In this document: positions 17,436 through 25,673 of the stretch, in pieces
Position numbering within the stretch: the first letter of the stretch is position 1
Layout of the letters: each line of letters opens with the position of its first letter
Assembly (NCBI GenBank): GCA_024709105.1
Contig: JANJXJ010000230.1
Location: 1-51,020 of the forward strand
Reading direction: 5' to 3'
Source: Lentimicrobium sp.
GTDB taxonomy: Bacteria; Bacteroidota; Bacteroidia; Bacteroidales; Lentimicrobiaceae
Length of the DNA: 51,020 bases
Notes under the pieces: model-generated
Seen by the model: the letters and a program-made list of their open reading frames with translations, nothing else
Told to the model about the DNA's origin: nothing
Database searches by the model: none
Position numbers and translations under genes: made by a program

Positions 17436-18766
17436 TAATGTTTCATTACAGCTTCACCAAACTTTTTGGTTATCTGAATGCCAGATTTTAGCAGGAATTG
17501 AGTTGGAAGTTCACCCCCGGCAAAAATAAAAACCAGGTCATTGGACATTTCGAAAGTTTTCCCTTCTCTGGAATCAGAAACCGTTACAAATTCTTTCTCT
17601 ATGCTCAGCAGTTGGGTATTTAGGCGGAGATCAACTTTACCTGCACTGGCAGCAGAGAGAATTGCTTCACTGTTCCGGGGCTTCAGGCGACTGAAAGCCT
17701 CTCCGCGATATGACAGCATTACATTATTTTTTTCTGAAAGCAACAGTGCTGCTTCAATTGCGGAATCGCCCCCTCCTACTACAACTATATTTCTATTGTT
17801 AATCAATTCCGGTTCAAGCAAACGATATGCAACTTTTTCGCTCAACTCACCAGGTATTCCCAACTTACGGGGTGTGCCCCGCCTACCTATTGCCAACAGT
17901 ACTTTGCAGGAACTATAAGTTCTTCCATCAGCCGTTTCAACTTGAAACCAGGATTCTTTTTTTTCAATGCTTTCTACCTTGCAATGTTCCTGAACCGCCA
18001 GATCATTTTTCGAAAGAACATCTGTCCAGAGTTTCAGTAACTCTGCTTTACTGGTTTCAAACATCTTTACTTTGCCATAAAGAGGCAACTCAACCGAGGA
18101 TGTCATTACCACCTTCGACCTGGGAAAAGTAAACACAGTACCTCCCAGTGATTCCTGTTCAAGTGCAATGGCCTTTAAGCGCAGTTTTTTAGCTGTGAGC
18201 AATGCCGATATTCCAGCAGGCCCTGCTCCCACAATAATCAGATCATAGTCTGCATTATGTTGAACGGGCAGATTTTTTGCCAGATTTTCTACTGCCTGCC
18301 TGCCCTGTTCAATAGCATTTTTAATAAGCCCCATTCCGCCTAGCTCACCAGCAATAAAAATTCCAGGCACATTGGTTTCAAAATTCTGGCTTACATGTGG
18401 CAATTCAACCCCCCTTTTCTCGGTTCCCATGCACAAGGTTATGGCCTGGGTGGGGCAGGCATGAAAACATGCACCATGTCCGACACACTGCGATGCATTG
18501 ATGGTTTTGGCTTTGCCATTAACAATTCCAATGATGTCTTTTTCGGGACATGCAGCAATGCAAGCCCCTGTTCGAATACAACTGTTTTCATCTATTACCG
18601 GATAAAGCGAAACCGGTTCATACAGACCCTCGAGTTTGGCCTTTTCGATTTTTGCAAGAGTTTTACCCGACTTCTTTTTCTGACTTAAGAAATACCATAC
18701 AATAATAACGGCGCAGATTAAAGCCGTTATTCCATAAATAATAATATTTTCAAGGAGAGTTTCCAT
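17435..18766 (-). CDS. Membrane-anchored Fe-S / FAD-dependent NAD(P) oxidoreductase with permuted domain order
   Basis: A single N-terminal membrane helix (about 6-26) is followed by a ferredoxin-like domain with CIRTGACIAACP and CVGHGACFHACP, then a segment NVPGIFIAGELGGMG..NAIEQGRQA, then the FAD Rossmann motif VGAGPAG and the NAD(P) Rossmann motif VGGGDSA. In ordinary thioredoxin-reductase-like proteins the VPGIFxAGE segment is at the C-terminus. Here it precedes the first Rossmann fold and the C-terminus stops after the sheet that normally leads to it. Each ferredoxin motif lacks the second Cys (Thr or His instead). I chose the ATG at 18766, one base after the cytochrome b stop, over the longer frame to 18790. 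Likely role: moves electrons between NAD(P)H and the cytochrome chain. Confidence 0.88.
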   Translation of the reverse strand: METLLENIIIYGITALICAVIIVWYFLSQKKKSGKTLAKIEKAKLEGLYEPVSLYPVIDENSCIRTGACIAACPEKDIIGIVNGKAKTINASQCVGHGACFHACPTQAITLCMGTEKRGVELPHVSQNFETNVPGIFIAGELGGMGLIKNAIEQGRQAVENLAKNLPVQHNADYDLIIVGAGPAGISALLTAKKLRLKAIALEQESLGGTVFTFPRSKVVMTSSVELPLYGKVKMFETSKAELLKLWTDVLSKNDLAVQEHCKVESIEKKESWFQVETADGRTYSSCKVLLAIGRRGTPRKLGIPGELSEKVAYRLLEPELINNRNIVVVGGGDSAIEAALLLSEKNNVMLSYRGEAFSRLKPRNSEAILSAASAGKVDLRLNTQLLSIEKEFVTVSDSREGKTFEMSNDLVFIFAGGELPTQFLLKSGIQITKKFGEAVMKH

Positions 18767-18767
18767 A

Positions 18768-19628
18768 TTATAAAATCCAGCGGTAACCAAAATACAATGT
18801 AACTGCCACGTGAATGATCATTATCACCAGCATAATGATTGCAAACGGCAGATGCGCAACATGCCAGTAGCGAAATAAATCCTGCATCAGCTGCAGGCGG
18901 TTTATTTTTCGGTTCAAGGAAAATTCGTTCTTAATAAGACGAAATACCTCTGATAATTCTTTTCGGGTAAGCCCTGAATTTCTCAGCTTTTGTTTTAATT
19001 TATTCAAAATCTTCCGGTCGTGAAACCAGGAGGTAAAGATGTTCCCTGCTTTATCAGAAATTTTTCCACTCTGTAATTGAACAGAGTCAAAAACCATTTG
19101 ATATTCTGCCTCATCAAGAGAGTATGAAGTTCCAATTATTTCTGCCAGATTTTGCCTTAAGTCCCTTACTTCTGTAAGTGTAAGTTCCCGGCCCTCTATG
19201 GTGCGCGGGATCTGCAGGTAAATAAATCTGCCTACTATTCCACTTAAAAATACTGCAACCATACTCCAAAAACTAATGGACACCAGCCCTCCAAATTTGA
19301 ATGAAGTATGAAAAAGCACTAAAAAAGGGCCCAAAGTGCAAAGAAAGATGTGTATCTCGAGCCAGTGCTTTACTTGTCCCAGCCTGTGCAGAGAGCGCAT
19401 GCGCTTCCTCATCATATAGCCCGAAACACCCATCAGCATAAATAAAGAACCGATAACACCATATCCATGCCCCAGGTCCCCGCCGGGTTTTAGCAACTGG
19501 TAAGCATGATGAAAAAAACGCTCCTCAATGGGTGTTATGTAATAGCTGTAGCCATAATAAGCTATGTAAGCTACCGGTAGTATTACAAGAATTCCCAGCA
19601 GCAGGAAATAGAGTTTTCTTAAAAGCAT
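18768..19628 (-). CDS. Membrane cytochrome b-like protein
   Basis: 286 residues with about five hydrophobic segments. His residues sit in pairs suited to two b-haems: HHAYQLL, GHGYG, HWLEIHIF, LFHTSFKFGG and, near the C-terminus, YWHVAHL and MIIHVAV. A long cytoplasmic or periplasmic loop of mostly charged helices (about 150-240) separates the helix bundle. No named family is recognised with certainty. It is first in the cytochrome operon and ends one base before the flavoprotein start, so the two probably form a membrane complex linking the quinone pool or NAD(P)H to the haem chain. Confidence 0.8.
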   Translation of the reverse strand: MLLRKLYFLLLGILVILPVAYIAYYGYSYYITPIEERFFHHAYQLLKPGGDLGHGYGVIGSLFMLMGVSGYMMRKRMRSLHRLGQVKHWLEIHIFLCTLGPFLVLFHTSFKFGGLVSISFWSMVAVFLSGIVGRFIYLQIPRTIEGRELTLTEVRDLRQNLAEIIGTSYSLDEAEYQMVFDSVQLQSGKISDKAGNIFTSWFHDRKILNKLKQKLRNSGLTRKELSEVFRLIKNEFSLNRKINRLQLMQDLFRYWHVAHLPFAIIMLVIMIIHVAVTLYFGYRWIL

Positions 19629-19674
19629 AAAGAGATTTTACAGCAAAAACATCTTTTTTTGCCTGCGGAATATA

Positions 19675-19682
19675 CAAAGATA
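19675..19682 (-). promoter_or_regulatory. Candidate -7 element for the multihaem operon
   Basis: TATCTTTG on the minus strand fits the Bacteroidota TAnnTTTG consensus and lies 46 bases before the cytochrome b start. A matching TTG at the -33 distance is not evident, so regulation by an activator is possible. The rest of 19629-19990 (362 bases) shows no convincing gene or repeat. Confidence 0.45.
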
Positions 19683-19990
19683 ATGTACAATTTTTAAAAA
19701 TGTTTCTGTAACCCTCTATTTAAAAGGATTCCAGATAAGAATGATAAAGAAATCAGCTGGTAAAATAAAACCAACAGGAAAGATCAACTGCGTTTATTTT
19801 TATCAGTAAATTAAATGAGCGCTAGATTTGAATGTTATATAAAACGAGCATTATCTGAAAATTTCATAAAGCCATCAGGGACAAAAAGTAATTTATGGAT
19901 TATGGATAACCCTATTTTTCGCCTGGTAAACCAAAGCAAAAGCCTGAAGATGTTTAAAACAAAAACACCTGTTATTGCCGTAAGGTTTTT

Positions 19991-20692
19991 TTATTGCTTT
20001 TGCACCTCTGCACCGGTTATTATTACTTCATAAGTATAGCCTGCGCCATAATCGGCATTGGTTTCAACTTTGCCTTTTACAACAACAACATCTCCTACCT
20101 TAACTTCCTGATTTGTTGTTACAGTAAGGTCATATTTTCCTTCAAATTCAGTACCATCCTGAATATGCAGCCAGTTTCTGTCCATGATACCGGGATTATA
20201 ATGTACCACTTTGCCTGTTACCGTTACTTCTTTATCCCTTAAATTTTGTGAATTACTGTAAACGGTTTGGATTGAAACACTCCCTTCAACCGGCTCTATA
20301 TTAAGTTCGTACTTCCTTACCGATGCCTTTGCCGGCGTGCCGCCTGAGAATTCATCACGGTTCATGGAAAAGGTTTCAGGCGAATCAGATATCTGGTCAA
20401 CAAAATAAATTACATCAAAAACTTTTCCCAATTCAGGACTCTTAAACTGATCCATACGGTAGGGATTGATATAAAAGAGATTTTCTCCGTCCTTAACTTC
20501 CATTTTGGCAACAGCAAGCCACTTCAGCTCATTGTTTTCCAACACCTTCAGATATGTATATTTGGATGTTTGAACAGATTCAACAACAGTAACAGCAAAC
20601 ACACCGGGTTGAAGGTTTGTGTTAGAATTTTGATTGTTACGGTTACACGAAAGAGCAACAACAGTCAAAATCAAGAGGAAAAGATTTTTCAT
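19991..20692 (-). CDS. Lipoprotein with NrfJ-like domain and OB-fold
   Basis: The start at 20692 gives a signal peptide and lipobox (VVALSC). The first half has the pattern SKYTYLKVLENNELKWLAV..VKDGE, seen in small NrfJ-like domains found near c-type cytochromes. The second half (RDKEVTVTGKVV onward, with NWLHIQDGT and GAGYTYEV) is an OB-fold like those annotated as tRNA-anticodon/nucleic-acid-binding-like. Its location outside the cytoplasm makes nucleic-acid binding unlikely. It lies upstream of the multihaem operon in the same orientation, but its own promoter and a 362-base gap suggest separate transcription. A role in cytochrome assembly or haem protein interaction is inferred only from family context. 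Confidence 0.75.
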   Translation of the reverse strand: MKNLFLLILTVVALSCNRNNQNSNTNLQPGVFAVTVVESVQTSKYTYLKVLENNELKWLAVAKMEVKDGENLFYINPYRMDQFKSPELGKVFDVIYFVDQISDSPETFSMNRDEFSGGTPAKASVRKYELNIEPVEGSVSIQTVYSNSQNLRDKEVTVTGKVVHYNPGIMDRNWLHIQDGTEFEGKYDLTVTTNQEVKVGDVVVVKGKVETNADYGAGYTYEVIITGAEVQKQ

Positions 20693-20712
20693 TTTATTAA
20701 GAAAGGTTTCCG

Positions 20713-20742
20713 CAAAGGTAAATATTACTTTAGCAGAATCAA
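20713..20742 (-). promoter_or_regulatory. Bacteroidota-type promoter of the NrfJ/OB-fold lipoprotein
   Basis: Minus-strand TACCTTTG at 20713-20720 with TTG at 20740-20742, spacer 19 bases. This matches the TTG-N19-TAnnTTTG architecture closely and lies about 20 bases before the chosen start codon, supporting that start. Confidence 0.6.
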
Positions 20743-21140
20743 CAAAGGCAATATAGCTGAAATGTATTCTAAACCACTTCCGGTTCTTCAAACCATTACT
20801 TAATTTTCTTAAGATTAATATCATTAATATCCAACGACCTCTATCGTAATCTCCACGAGCTTCCGGGACAAGCGATTTCTGGTCTCAAATGCACAGGCCC
20901 CAGGGCTGGCAATTGCGAATTTGCGATTTGCGATTTCAGATTTAAGCCCGATCTTAAATTATTAACACGATAAGCTGATCGCAAACCCAACCTTAGAAGG
21001 CTGCTTATGCAGATGCTGGAAAGGGCTGAACACTGCCCAGCTGAGGGAGAAACGCCACAAGTTCTGCTGTAATTCACTAAAGCAGGTGCAGCGCACCCCA
21101 TAGCCTCCGCCGTTGGCATGGTAGCGCTAACATGGCAAAA

Positions 21141-21177
21141 AGCCCCGCCCAGTAGGGGCGGAAGGTCGGTAAAAGTT
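21141..21177. repeat. Dispersed GC-rich repeat, copy A
   Basis: Bases 21156-21177 are the exact reverse complement of 50301-50322 (22 bases: AACTTTTACCGACCTTCCGCCC). A related copy is at 32583-32613. The inner part CCCGCCC..GGGGCGG is a near palindrome. Confidence 0.7.
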
Positions 21178-21359
21178 CTGCAACTTAGTAAGAAAAACCG
21201 CGCCGTAGGCATACCTTCTACCGATGAAGGGCTGGGGTGGATGTGATTAGCCCGCTAAAACCAGTCCACCCATTCCGGAGCAAACCAGCCCACCCCTGCT
21301 ATATAAACGGTTTTAAAACCCTTTAAAAAGGCATTTTAATGATGTTTATAAAGAAATGT

Positions 21360-21367
21360 TACATTTG
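21360..21367 (+). promoter_or_regulatory. Candidate -7 element for the propeller gene
   Basis: TACATTTG fits TAnnTTTG and lies about 125 bases before the ATG at 21493. No good TTG is present at -33, so the call is tentative. Confidence 0.35.
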
Positions 21368-21492
21368 TGGTAAAAATCTGGTTTGCAGGAGCAACTGTAC
21401 TGGACTTAAACATTCCGGAGATACGCGCAGTGGTGCATAGTTGCATTCCTGAGCAACAAAAATAAACCAGCAATTTGACAAAAAATGGTAGT

Positions 21493-22581
21493 ATGACAAT
21501 TATTAAAACAAGAAATTTTCTTTTTATACTTCTTTCACTTCAAATCTCTGTCAGCACAGCACAAGAGAAAGAAAAATCTAATCCTGATGTAAAAGAAAAT
21601 GAATTAAGCTCCCAGCCCGTAATTGTAAATCAAAGCAATACATTCCCTCAAATTCACACCAATTTAAATGGAATGGTAAGAGAATTTGTAAGGACAATGT
21701 ATCAGGACAGAAAAGGAAACTATTGGTTTGGAACCAATGGTGATGGAATTATACGCTATGATGGACAAGCACTTGAAAAAATGACAATAGCAGGAATCAG
21801 TCCATACTTCAGGGTTTTAGAGATTGCAGAAGATAAAGCAGGTAATTTATGGTTTGCTACCTCCGAAGGATTGATAAAATACAATGGTCAAAAGTTTACA
21901 ACATTTTCTAATGAAGATGGAATGCAGGATGAAGAAATCTGGGGTTTAACAATAGACAAAAAAGGACTTATATGGGTTGGGTCAACAGGAGGAGTTAGTC
22001 AATTTGACGGTGAGAAGTTTATACCTTTTTCTTTGCCGGATTCTAAAGTTGAAAATCCGAAGCCTATGCTGTCATCTGAATTGGTTTTTAAAATTCTGGA
22101 AGACAACAATGGAACTATGTGGTTTGCCACTGATGGAAATGGTATTTTTAAATACAATAACGGCAAGTTTACACATTTAACAACCAAAAACGGACTTACC
22201 GACAACAATACTGCTGATATTTTTGAAGACAAACAAGGAAATATCTGGATTGGAACTTTTTATGGTGGTGTCAGTAAATTTGACGGAAAGTCATTTCATA
22301 ACTTCACAAAAGATGGAATAATTGAAGGAGAAGAAGCTTATAACTTTTATCAGGATAGCAAAGGAAATATTTGGTTTACAGCAGAAGGCTATAGTGTTTA
22401 TCGGTACGATGGCAAGAATTTCAAACAATTTACAACTGAGGATGGCTTAACCTCCAATGTAACGCTAAGTATTGTTGAAGACAATAAAGGTCACGTTTGG
22501 TTTGGTAGCTGGCAAGGACTGTGCGTTTTTGATGGAGAAAAATTTGTAGACGCTAAACACAAAGAACCCTGGACTAACTAA
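21493..22581 (+). CDS. Stand-alone seven-bladed regulator-propeller protein
   Basis: After a signal peptide (ending VSTAQ) seven repeats of the two-component-regulator-propeller type follow, each with a core such as GNYWFGTNGDG, NLWFATSEG, LIWVGSTGG, TMWFATDGNG, NIWIGTFYGG, NIWFTAEGY or HVWFGSWQG. Seven repeats would close one propeller. In hybrid two-component systems this module is the periplasmic sensor, but here no membrane helix, Y_Y_Y domain or kinase follows. The protein is therefore probably a secreted or periplasmic ligand-binding protein. The ATG at 21493 is preferred over an in-frame TTG at 21475. The GNAT gene begins 7 bases later. Confidence 0.85.
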   Translation: MTIIKTRNFLFILLSLQISVSTAQEKEKSNPDVKENELSSQPVIVNQSNTFPQIHTNLNGMVREFVRTMYQDRKGNYWFGTNGDGIIRYDGQALEKMTIAGISPYFRVLEIAEDKAGNLWFATSEGLIKYNGQKFTTFSNEDGMQDEEIWGLTIDKKGLIWVGSTGGVSQFDGEKFIPFSLPDSKVENPKPMLSSELVFKILEDNNGTMWFATDGNGIFKYNNGKFTHLTTKNGLTDNNTADIFEDKQGNIWIGTFYGGVSKFDGKSFHNFTKDGIIEGEEAYNFYQDSKGNIWFTAEGYSVYRYDGKNFKQFTTEDGLTSNVTLSIVEDNKGHVWFGSWQGLCVFDGEKFVDAKHKEPWTN

Positions 22582-22588
22582 AAAAAAG

Positions 22589-23074
22589 ATGATTCAACTA
22601 AAACCCTTTGAAGCAGACGATTGGATCTATCTGTCTGCCTGGATTTCCAATGAGAGGGAATTGATACAATTTGCCGGTAAGATTTTTACTTTTCCACTGG
22701 ATAAAAATCAGATTGAAGTCTATTTGTCGGATCCACTGCGAACCGTATTTAAAATAGCAGATGAAAATGAACTTATCATCGGAATGGCAGAGATAAGCAT
22801 TGAGCAGGATAACACTGCCAAACTTGCCAGAATACTAATCGGTGAAAAGTCGATGCGTGGAAAGGGAATCGGAGCAGCGCTGATGAGAATACTTATTGAT
22901 TATGCTTTCAATACTCTAAAAAAGGAACAAATCATCCTGAACGTATACACCTGGAATACAGCTGCTATCAAATGCTATGAGAACGCCGGATTTGTCAGAA
23001 CCAGCAAACCCATTAAATATGTAAAGGCCGGCGACGAGGAATGGGAAAGTATGGAGATGAAGTTGCATTTGTGA
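22589..23074 (+). CDS. GNAT-family N-acetyltransferase
   Basis: 161 residues with the acetyl-CoA binding motif RGKGIG (about residues 91-96) and the C-terminal NTAAIKCYENAGF signature of the RimI/RimJ-like branch. Cytoplasmic transfer of acetyl groups to an amine. The substrate cannot be told. It follows the propeller gene by 7 bases and could share its transcript without a functional link. Confidence 0.9.
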   Translation: MIQLKPFEADDWIYLSAWISNERELIQFAGKIFTFPLDKNQIEVYLSDPLRTVFKIADENELIIGMAEISIEQDNTAKLARILIGEKSMRGKGIGAALMRILIDYAFNTLKKEQIILNVYTWNTAAIKCYENAGFVRTSKPIKYVKAGDEEWESMEMKLHL

Positions 23075-23452
23075 TGGATTTTATTCCAGCCTAAACAACA
23101 CTTAATCCGTGAAGGGGGGATATAAACCCGTTATGTGAATATGGATTTGCCTTTGTTTATCTTTCTTCTTTCCCAAATCAGAGCATCAACATCTTTTAAA
23201 TCCAACCTGAAGAGGGTTGAAATAGAAAAAAAATCAATTTCAGGATGGAGCAATGAATTTAAAATTAACAGATGAAACGATTTTGCTCAATGGCCCGAAA
23301 GTTATTGGATTTGTTGCTATTTTTGGAAAAGGTAACTGCTCTGTTTGTCCTTACACAAATGATGCCGGCAAATCAGTCATCTTGACCATGTTCATTGCTG
23401 TAATACTTTGTTCATTAAGGCTATACCAGCGAATAAAACAACACCCCCTTTT
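23075..23452 (+). other. Intergenic region with a doubtful small frame
   Basis: A 67-codon plus-strand frame (23253-23456) starts MNLKLTDETILLNG and contains NCSVCPYTND followed by a hydrophobic stretch. It resembles nothing I recognise and overlaps the next gene by 4 bases. It may be a small membrane peptide or a gene remnant. Otherwise nothing distinct is seen. Confidence 0.25.
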
Positions 23453-23908
23453 ATGAAAACAAATTTACTTATCGGCAGTGCCAAAAAAATTGCCAGATTC
23501 GTAGTTCCATATTTAATTGCCGGGCTTACGGCCAATATTCTTTATCCAGGCTTTTTTAAAGTAGGTGGTCCCTCAGATTTATTACAATGGGTTTCGGTTT
23601 TCTTATTATTTACCGGTGTAATCAATTGGGTATGGTCTGCAAAACTCATATTAGCCAAAGTCCCGCAGCAGGAACTCATCACCGCGGGTCCTTTTGCTAT
23701 TGTAAAACACCCATTGTATACAGGTGTAGCATTCTTAATATTTCCATGGATCGGCATTCTGTTGAATTCCTGGCTCGGAATAGTGCTTGGCATTGTGCTT
23801 TATATTGGATCAAGACTTTATTCACAAGAGGAAGAAAAAACTCTCGCCCTGCAATTTGGCAGGGAATGGGATGACTATTGCAAAAAAGTACTTCTCCCAT
23901 GGCTGTAA
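23453..23908 (+). CDS. Isoprenylcysteine-methyltransferase-like (ICMT/PEMT-type) membrane protein
   Basis: 151 residues, about four membrane segments, with the family signature AGPFAIVKHPLYTG and, after the last helix, a conserved EEEKTL..FGREWDDYCKKV tail. Bacterial members are probable S-adenosylmethionine-dependent methyltransferases of unknown substrate. The ATG at 23453 gives a clean N-terminus, while the longer frame begins with TTG. The downstream gene starts 5 bases after the stop. Confidence 0.82.
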   Translation: MKTNLLIGSAKKIARFVVPYLIAGLTANILYPGFFKVGGPSDLLQWVSVFLLFTGVINWVWSAKLILAKVPQQELITAGPFAIVKHPLYTGVAFLIFPWIGILLNSWLGIVLGIVLYIGSRLYSQEEEKTLALQFGREWDDYCKKVLLPWL

Positions 23909-23913
23909 GGAAT

Positions 23914-24549
23914 ATGAAAAAAGTTGTAAAATCATGGGCACTAAAATCTGGAATGGCAGCAGTGCTTATTTATCTGTTGCATGTAATACTGGGCGGTTTG
24001 CTGTGGAAAGAATACAGCCATCTGCATGAACCCATCAGCACACTTACTGCAAGTGGTGCACCCAACAGAAGTATGTTGCTGTTGCTAACCAATTTGTATG
24101 GCATTTCAGCACTTGTTTTCGCAGTTTCTTTTGTAATTTTTGAAAGTAGAAAATACAATACCCTGGTTCTTCTGGGCGGTATTTCTTTAATTCTTTTGCA
24201 TATTCTGTCAATATCATATGGCTTTTTCCCTCAGGATTTACCGGGAGCTGAACTCAGTTTCAAAGGAAGAATGCATCTGCTGGTTACAATTTTTATTGTA
24301 CCAGTTACCATTCTCACACCTTTTTTGATTGGTTTTGGTCTGAAGAATATAAAAGGCTGGAATACGTTTGGCAGATTTTCTTTGATTTGCGGATTACTCA
24401 TTCTTGTCTTCGGCGGAGTAACGGGCTTTTTCTTCGCAAAACAATTGCCTTACTTTGGCCTGGTGGAAAGACTGAACATAGGAACATTACAAATCTGGAC
24501 ATTTATTTTTTCATACAAATTGGTTAAATCAAATGATGATAAAGGCTAA
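23914..24549 (+). CDS. DUF998-like membrane protein
   Basis: About 211 residues with six hydrophobic segments and the FPQDLPG..H pattern in the middle (after the third helix) typical of DUF998. Function unknown. The ATG at 23914 follows an AAGGA sequence and the stop of the methyltransferase-like gene. Upstream in-frame starts would overlap that gene. It overlaps the following barrel gene by 17 bases. Confidence 0.78.
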   Translation: MKKVVKSWALKSGMAAVLIYLLHVILGGLLWKEYSHLHEPISTLTASGAPNRSMLLLLTNLYGISALVFAVSFVIFESRKYNTLVLLGGISLILLHILSISYGFFPQDLPGAELSFKGRMHLLVTIFIVPVTILTPFLIGFGLKNIKGWNTFGRFSLICGLLILVFGGVTGFFFAKQLPYFGLVERLNIGTLQIWTFIFSYKLVKSNDDKG

Positions 24550-25138
24550 AATACTGGTCGTTATTCTTTTTATAATCAAAGGGATACCGATAACCAACGC
24601 ACAGGAAATCATTGAACCGGATTCAGAAAAACCTCACCCAAAAATATTCGCAACTTTATACCACCAGCACCACGATTTTTTCGGCGAAGCTTTTTCTTTT
24701 CAGGGTATAGAAGGAGGTGTAATTGTAAAACAAAACTTGTATCTGGGTGTATATGGAGCTTTTTTTATTTCAAATCTGCAGGCAGAACTGCAAAATGATG
24801 TAAAATACATCTGGATCGGACAGGGAGGTGTTTCCGGTGCCTTCTCTTTGATGACCCACAAACGCTTTCATCCGGGCATACAAATGAATCTGGGATTGTT
24901 TTCATTGCGGCACGATGACAAAAATTTCAGCATTTTCAAAGCAAATTCAGATTCTTTCAAACTTAAAGGTTTCGTTTTTGCTCCTCAATTGTTCGGCGAA
25001 TTTGAATTTACAGAATGGTTTCTTATAAGAACGGGATTATCTTACAATTTTTATGGATTCGGGAAAAGTGATTCCATCAGCAAATCAGATATTAACAATA
25101 TGTCTTTTACGTTTGGACTGGTTTTCAGGTTCAGATAA
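24533..25138 (+). CDS. Small outer-membrane beta-barrel protein
   Basis: 201 residues with a signal peptide (to about residue 23, ending ITNAQ) and about eight amphipathic strands with a C-terminal FTFGLVFRFR strand, a usual barrel end. No family name can be given. It overlaps the DUF998 gene by 17 bases, so the three genes from 23453 are probably co-transcribed. Confidence 0.7.
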   Translation: MMIKAKILVVILFIIKGIPITNAQEIIEPDSEKPHPKIFATLYHQHHDFFGEAFSFQGIEGGVIVKQNLYLGVYGAFFISNLQAELQNDVKYIWIGQGGVSGAFSLMTHKRFHPGIQMNLGLFSLRHDDKNFSIFKANSDSFKLKGFVFAPQLFGEFEFTEWFLIRTGLSYNFYGFGKSDSISKSDINNMSFTFGLVFRFR

Positions 25139-25606
25139 CTGAAGATGGTTTACCTTTTATTGCTTGTTCTTCAATCTGTACAGGCTTTATGTAAATTTAA
25201 AATTAAGCCAGAATTCAAACAACTGAAGAAATAAATGACAAACAATGGTCTCCGCTATTACTTTTAATGGATCACTAGAAATGGCCATTGCAAATTTTCA
25301 GGGGTTATCCGGAAAATAGCAATCGTCTGATAAATAACTTAAAACCTTAATACTAAGTTGAAAGCCAATTATGAAACAGCTTAATGAATGAATCGCATCA
25401 ACTAAGTTTGAATTAACCGCCATTTTAGAACATCATTCAAACAATAGAAACATAAAAGCCTGACAAACCATTTATAAATTGAGTTAAGATGTTGATTCTT
25501 AAAAGTATCCTTTCGGGTCTTACTGTATATGCCATTATCAATAATTTTATTGACACCAAAAGTCTTGACGTTAAAGCACTCATATAAAATTCACTAGTTT
25601 TAGGGA

Positions 25607-25637
25607 TTGCCTGCCTCAAACAGCCGGTTTAGTTTTG
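25607..25637 (+). promoter_or_regulatory. Bacteroidota-type promoter of the porin/FMN-protein pair
   Basis: TTG at 25607-25609 and TAGTTTTG at 25630-25637 with a 20-base spacer, 36 bases before the porin ATG. The rest of the 25139-25649 gap (about 510 bases) is AT-rich with no convincing gene. Confidence 0.55.
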
Positions 25638-25673
25638 TAGTCTGATTTTTTGCAAACCAAACCCACTTACTCA

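Larger units (their letters stand above)
20825..21474. other. Gene-free region with repeats
   Basis: No convincing gene. A 123-codon minus-strand frame at 20841-21212 has no family features and unnatural composition, so I treat it as chance. The region holds a short tandem of GCGATTT-like units at about 20915-20936, a GC-rich palindromic repeat at 21141-21177, a direct repeat CATTCCGGAG at 21271-21280 and 21411-21420, and paired ACCAGTCCACCC / ACCAGCCCACCC near 21260-21295. It looks like accumulated repeat debris. Confidence 0.5.

Noticed and set aside
20841-21212. 123-codon minus-strand frame
   Set aside because: Composition is unlike the other proteins, it crosses palindromic and short tandem repeats, and no domain or signal is visible.
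25437-25619. 60-codon minus-strand frame upstream of the porin
   Set aside because: No features. It overlaps the likely promoter of the porin gene.
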